This document shows positions 6,771 through 8,609 of a stretch of DNA of 8,609 nucleotides, piece after piece. The position numbers were made by a program, and so were the translations under genes. The stretch spans positions 1-8,609 of the forward strand of contig CAILUB010000260.1 of assembly GCA_903837305.1 (NCBI GenBank), read 5' to 3'. Source of the stretch: an uncultured Cytophagaceae bacterium. Lineage in GTDB: Bacteria; Bacteroidota; Bacteroidia; Cytophagales; Spirosomataceae. Below the pieces are notes generated by a model. The model saw nothing but the letters and a program-made list of their open reading frames with translations, searched no databases and had not been told where the DNA came from. Each line of letters begins with the position of its first letter. Within the stretch, counting starts at the first letter, position 1.

Positions 6771-8498
6771 TTAAATTTTTTTTCCCCAAAAAGATTCCCA
6801 ATATGAAAATAAAAAGGATGGATCTAAACCTGATATATTATCCTTAAATACGATTATGTTATTTTCAGCATTTCCTCCATTTCGTTTCCCACGAAGTGCC
6901 CTACCAATTATCTGTGATCCTAGAATATTTGAGTTTACAGTTCTTGCAATTATAAGTGTATTTAGTTGAGGGGCATCAAAACCAGTTGTAAGAACACTAT
7001 AGTTGATCAACACATTAAACTTTTTTTCTTTAAATTCTCTTATAATTCTTTCTCTATCCTCTTTTGATGTTGTTCCTAATATATATTCTGAAGATATTTT
7101 TTCTCTTTTAAAAATAATATCCAATATGATACAGTGCTCAGTACTTGCTGCAAAAATCAAAATTGATTCATTATCATTAATTGAGATTCGCTCTTTAACA
7201 GTTTCTAAAATTTTAATATTTCTTAATGGGTTAATTACAGCTTCTTTTGATATCTCTTCTAATTGTTTTACGCTCAATTCTTCAGCAGAAACCAATAATT
7301 TACTTTTTAGATTCATGTCTATCTCAATGATTGTTTCATTTATATTTGCTAATACATTTTCCCCTTGTAGATAGGCAACCGGATTACTCTGTTCAACTCC
7401 ATCAACATCCTTAATTACAATCAAGTTGTTGTCAAAAAAATTAGCCAAGAAATTATTCTCTTCTGAGTCTTCATTGGTTCTGCCTGGAGTAGCAGTCAAT
7501 CCAATTAATTTACAGTTTATAAAATTTGACTGACAATAATTGATAGCATTTTTATATGTGGGCGCCATAGATTTGTGTGCCTCATCAACCACAATCAATT
7601 TTGATTTACTTGCAATCCTTGTTCTAAATCGCAAGATATTTTGATCGGTACTTGCAAGCAATGAATTAAACTTTTGAAACCCAATAAATAATACTGCCCT
7701 TTCCTGAGAAAGTAAATTAAGATCAATATCTGCATCACCAAATACTTTATAAAAACTAATTGCTTCATCTCCTCTAAACCTCCACATATTCTTTAGTGTT
7801 TCATATGCTTGATCACACAATTCTTTTGAATGAGCAAACCAGACAACGTAACCATCACTTGATATTACAGTCCGCATATAATCAATAATTGATTCGACAC
7901 AAGTCTTTGTTTTACCAGAACCAGTTGGCATATGCATCATAAATTTCTTGATATTCGAGTCCAATAACATTTTAGTCGAAGTATCTTTTACTCGCTTTTG
8001 GTAATCATGAAGTATGAGATATTCTTTAGGAATATCAATTTGGGGGTCATTAATATTAATTGGTGAATAAGGCGTCACTATCTCATGACTTATAGCATCA
8101 CTTACACTCTTCCTCTCAACAAAATAGTTCGCATCAACTTTAAATAGCTTTACTAAAGCATTTGTTTTTTTTGCCTTACTCATTTTTGAGATAATGCGCC
8201 TTGTTTCGAAATTTGGAAGATTGTCTTGTAAATTTAATATTGAAATTAAATCCTTCAAATCCACAATATCTAATAGGTCCATAATCAAAATCTCAACAAA
8301 TAATTGATTACTCAATGCTGTATTTTGCAATGATTCTAATAACAAACGAGCTTCATCAAAGACATTCTCAGATCTATAATATTCTCTTTCAAATAATACA
8401 AGTGCACTAGAGGCAGTATCTCCTAAGATAGTTTTTACAATTTGCTGAGAAATTTTGCCATTAATCTTTGTGTAAATCGGCTCTAAATTTTTATTCAT
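6771..8498 (-). CDS. SF2 DEAH-box helicase / translocase (restriction type)
   Basis: A complete 575-residue protein with the full SF2 motif set: LHDYQ at 163-167, Walker A PTGSGKT at 191-197, WFAHSKE at 220-226 (Ia), GFQKF at 273-277 (Ib), DEAH at 305-308 (II), LTATPGR at 334-340 (III), ILIFAAS at 446-452 (IV), a motif V block ending TTGFDAP at 504-510, and QIIGRALRG at 529-537 (VI). Motif spacing resembles HsdR/UvrB/RecG-like DNA translocases rather than RNA helicases. The first 155 residues are predicted helical and unrecognised; no PD-(D/E)XK motif or other nuclease domain is evident, and the protein is much shorter than HsdR (about 1000 aa). Cleavage must therefore come from a partner, probably the PLD protein or the truncated upstream gene product. 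The ATG follows the previous stop by one base, so it is almost surely co-translated. The region upstream of the start is A/T-rich with no Shine-Dalgarno match. Confidence 0.93.
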   Translation of the reverse strand: MNKNLEPIYTKINGKISQQIVKTILGDTASSALVLFEREYYRSENVFDEARLLLESLQNTALSNQLFVEILIMDLLDIVDLKDLISILNLQDNLPNFETRRIISKMSKAKKTNALVKLFKVDANYFVERKSVSDAISHEIVTPYSPININDPQIDIPKEYLILHDYQKRVKDTSTKMLLDSNIKKFMMHMPTGSGKTKTCVESIIDYMRTVISSDGYVVWFAHSKELCDQAYETLKNMWRFRGDEAISFYKVFGDADIDLNLLSQERAVLFIGFQKFNSLLASTDQNILRFRTRIASKSKLIVVDEAHKSMAPTYKNAINYCQSNFINCKLIGLTATPGRTNEDSEENNFLANFFDNNLIVIKDVDGVEQSNPVAYLQGENVLANINETIIEIDMNLKSKLLVSAEELSVKQLEEISKEAVINPLRNIKILETVKERISINDNESILIFAASTEHCIILDIIFKREKISSEYILGTTSKEDRERIIREFKEKKFNVLINYSVLTTGFDAPQLNTLIIARTVNSNILGSQIIGRALRGKRNGGNAENNIIVFKDNISGLDPSFLFSYWESFWGKKI

Positions 8499-8499
8499 T

Positions 8500-8609
8500 T
8501 TATATTAATTCAATATAATTTTTCAACTTATTTAAAAAAATTTGCCCTGAATCATCTGAAAAGGAAACGCTTGTTCTGCATATAGCAACAAGAATTAAAA
8601 ATCCTTCAT
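8500..8609 (-). CDS. C-terminal end of an unidentified gene upstream of the helicase (partial)
   Basis: On the minus strand one frame is open from the window edge to a TAA at 8500-8502, giving 35 full codons; the other two frames contain early stops. The peptide begins EGFLILVAICRTSV and ends KLKNYIELI. Only one base separates its stop from the helicase ATG, the arrangement expected inside an operon, which supports a real gene end rather than chance. I do not recognise the family from this fragment. By position it could be a nuclease or specificity subunit working with the helicase; a HamA (DUF1837)-type partner, as in Hachiman, is one possibility but nothing in these 35 residues shows it. 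Confidence 0.7.
   Translation of the reverse strand, partial: EGFLILVAICRTSVSFSDDSGQIFLNKLKNYIELI

Noticed and set aside
7003..7374. 123-codon open frame on the plus strand
   Set aside because: It is antisense to conserved helicase motifs IV and V; the low-complexity Leu/Ser/Ile product is a shadow of the real gene.
1..8609. CRISPR array, tRNA, insertion sequence or attachment site
   Set aside because: No regularly spaced repeats, cloverleaf-like sequence, transposase frame or terminal inverted repeats were seen; almost every base is coding.

Overview
The window is strongly AT-rich and almost entirely coding. It holds six genes in two convergent groups that meet at a 19-base junction (3831-3849). 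No rRNA, tRNA, transposase, integrase, CRISPR array or housekeeping gene is visible. None of the four start codons in view is preceded by a clear Shine-Dalgarno sequence, and the bases just upstream are A/T-rich. This fits Bacteroidota, but AT-rich accessory DNA of another phylum cannot be excluded. The gene content is that of an anti-phage or restriction-type defence locus.

Plus strand, 1-3830: a large protein, open at the left edge, reads like the C-terminal part of a big defence-type P-loop ATPase. It overlaps by four bases (ATGA) a DndC-like / PAPS-reductase-family PP-loop protein with SGGKDS, RWCTNK and GIRGDE motifs and two CxxC pairs. In the Dnd and Ssp phosphorothioation systems, enzymes of this superfamily activate the DNA backbone for sulfur transfer, so this arm could be a modification or sensing arm.

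Minus strand, 8609-3850, in transcription order: the last 35 codons of an unidentified gene; a compact SF2 DEAH-box helicase (one base after the previous stop); a MORC/MutL/Hsp90-type GHKL ATPase with three tandem zinc knuckles; and a single-HKD phospholipase D-family nuclease-like protein. The gaps are 1, 15 and 11 bases, so this is almost certainly one operon. It resembles a restriction effector arm split into separate polypeptides: a helicase motor, an ATP-gated DNA clamp and a nuclease.

Working hypothesis (inference): the two arms form one composite system. A DndC-like enzyme plus a large ATPase marks or senses DNA, and the helicase, GHKL ATPase and PLD protein attack DNA lacking the proper state. 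The alternative is two independent defence systems side by side in an island. Both operons run off the window, so their promoters and first genes are not visible.
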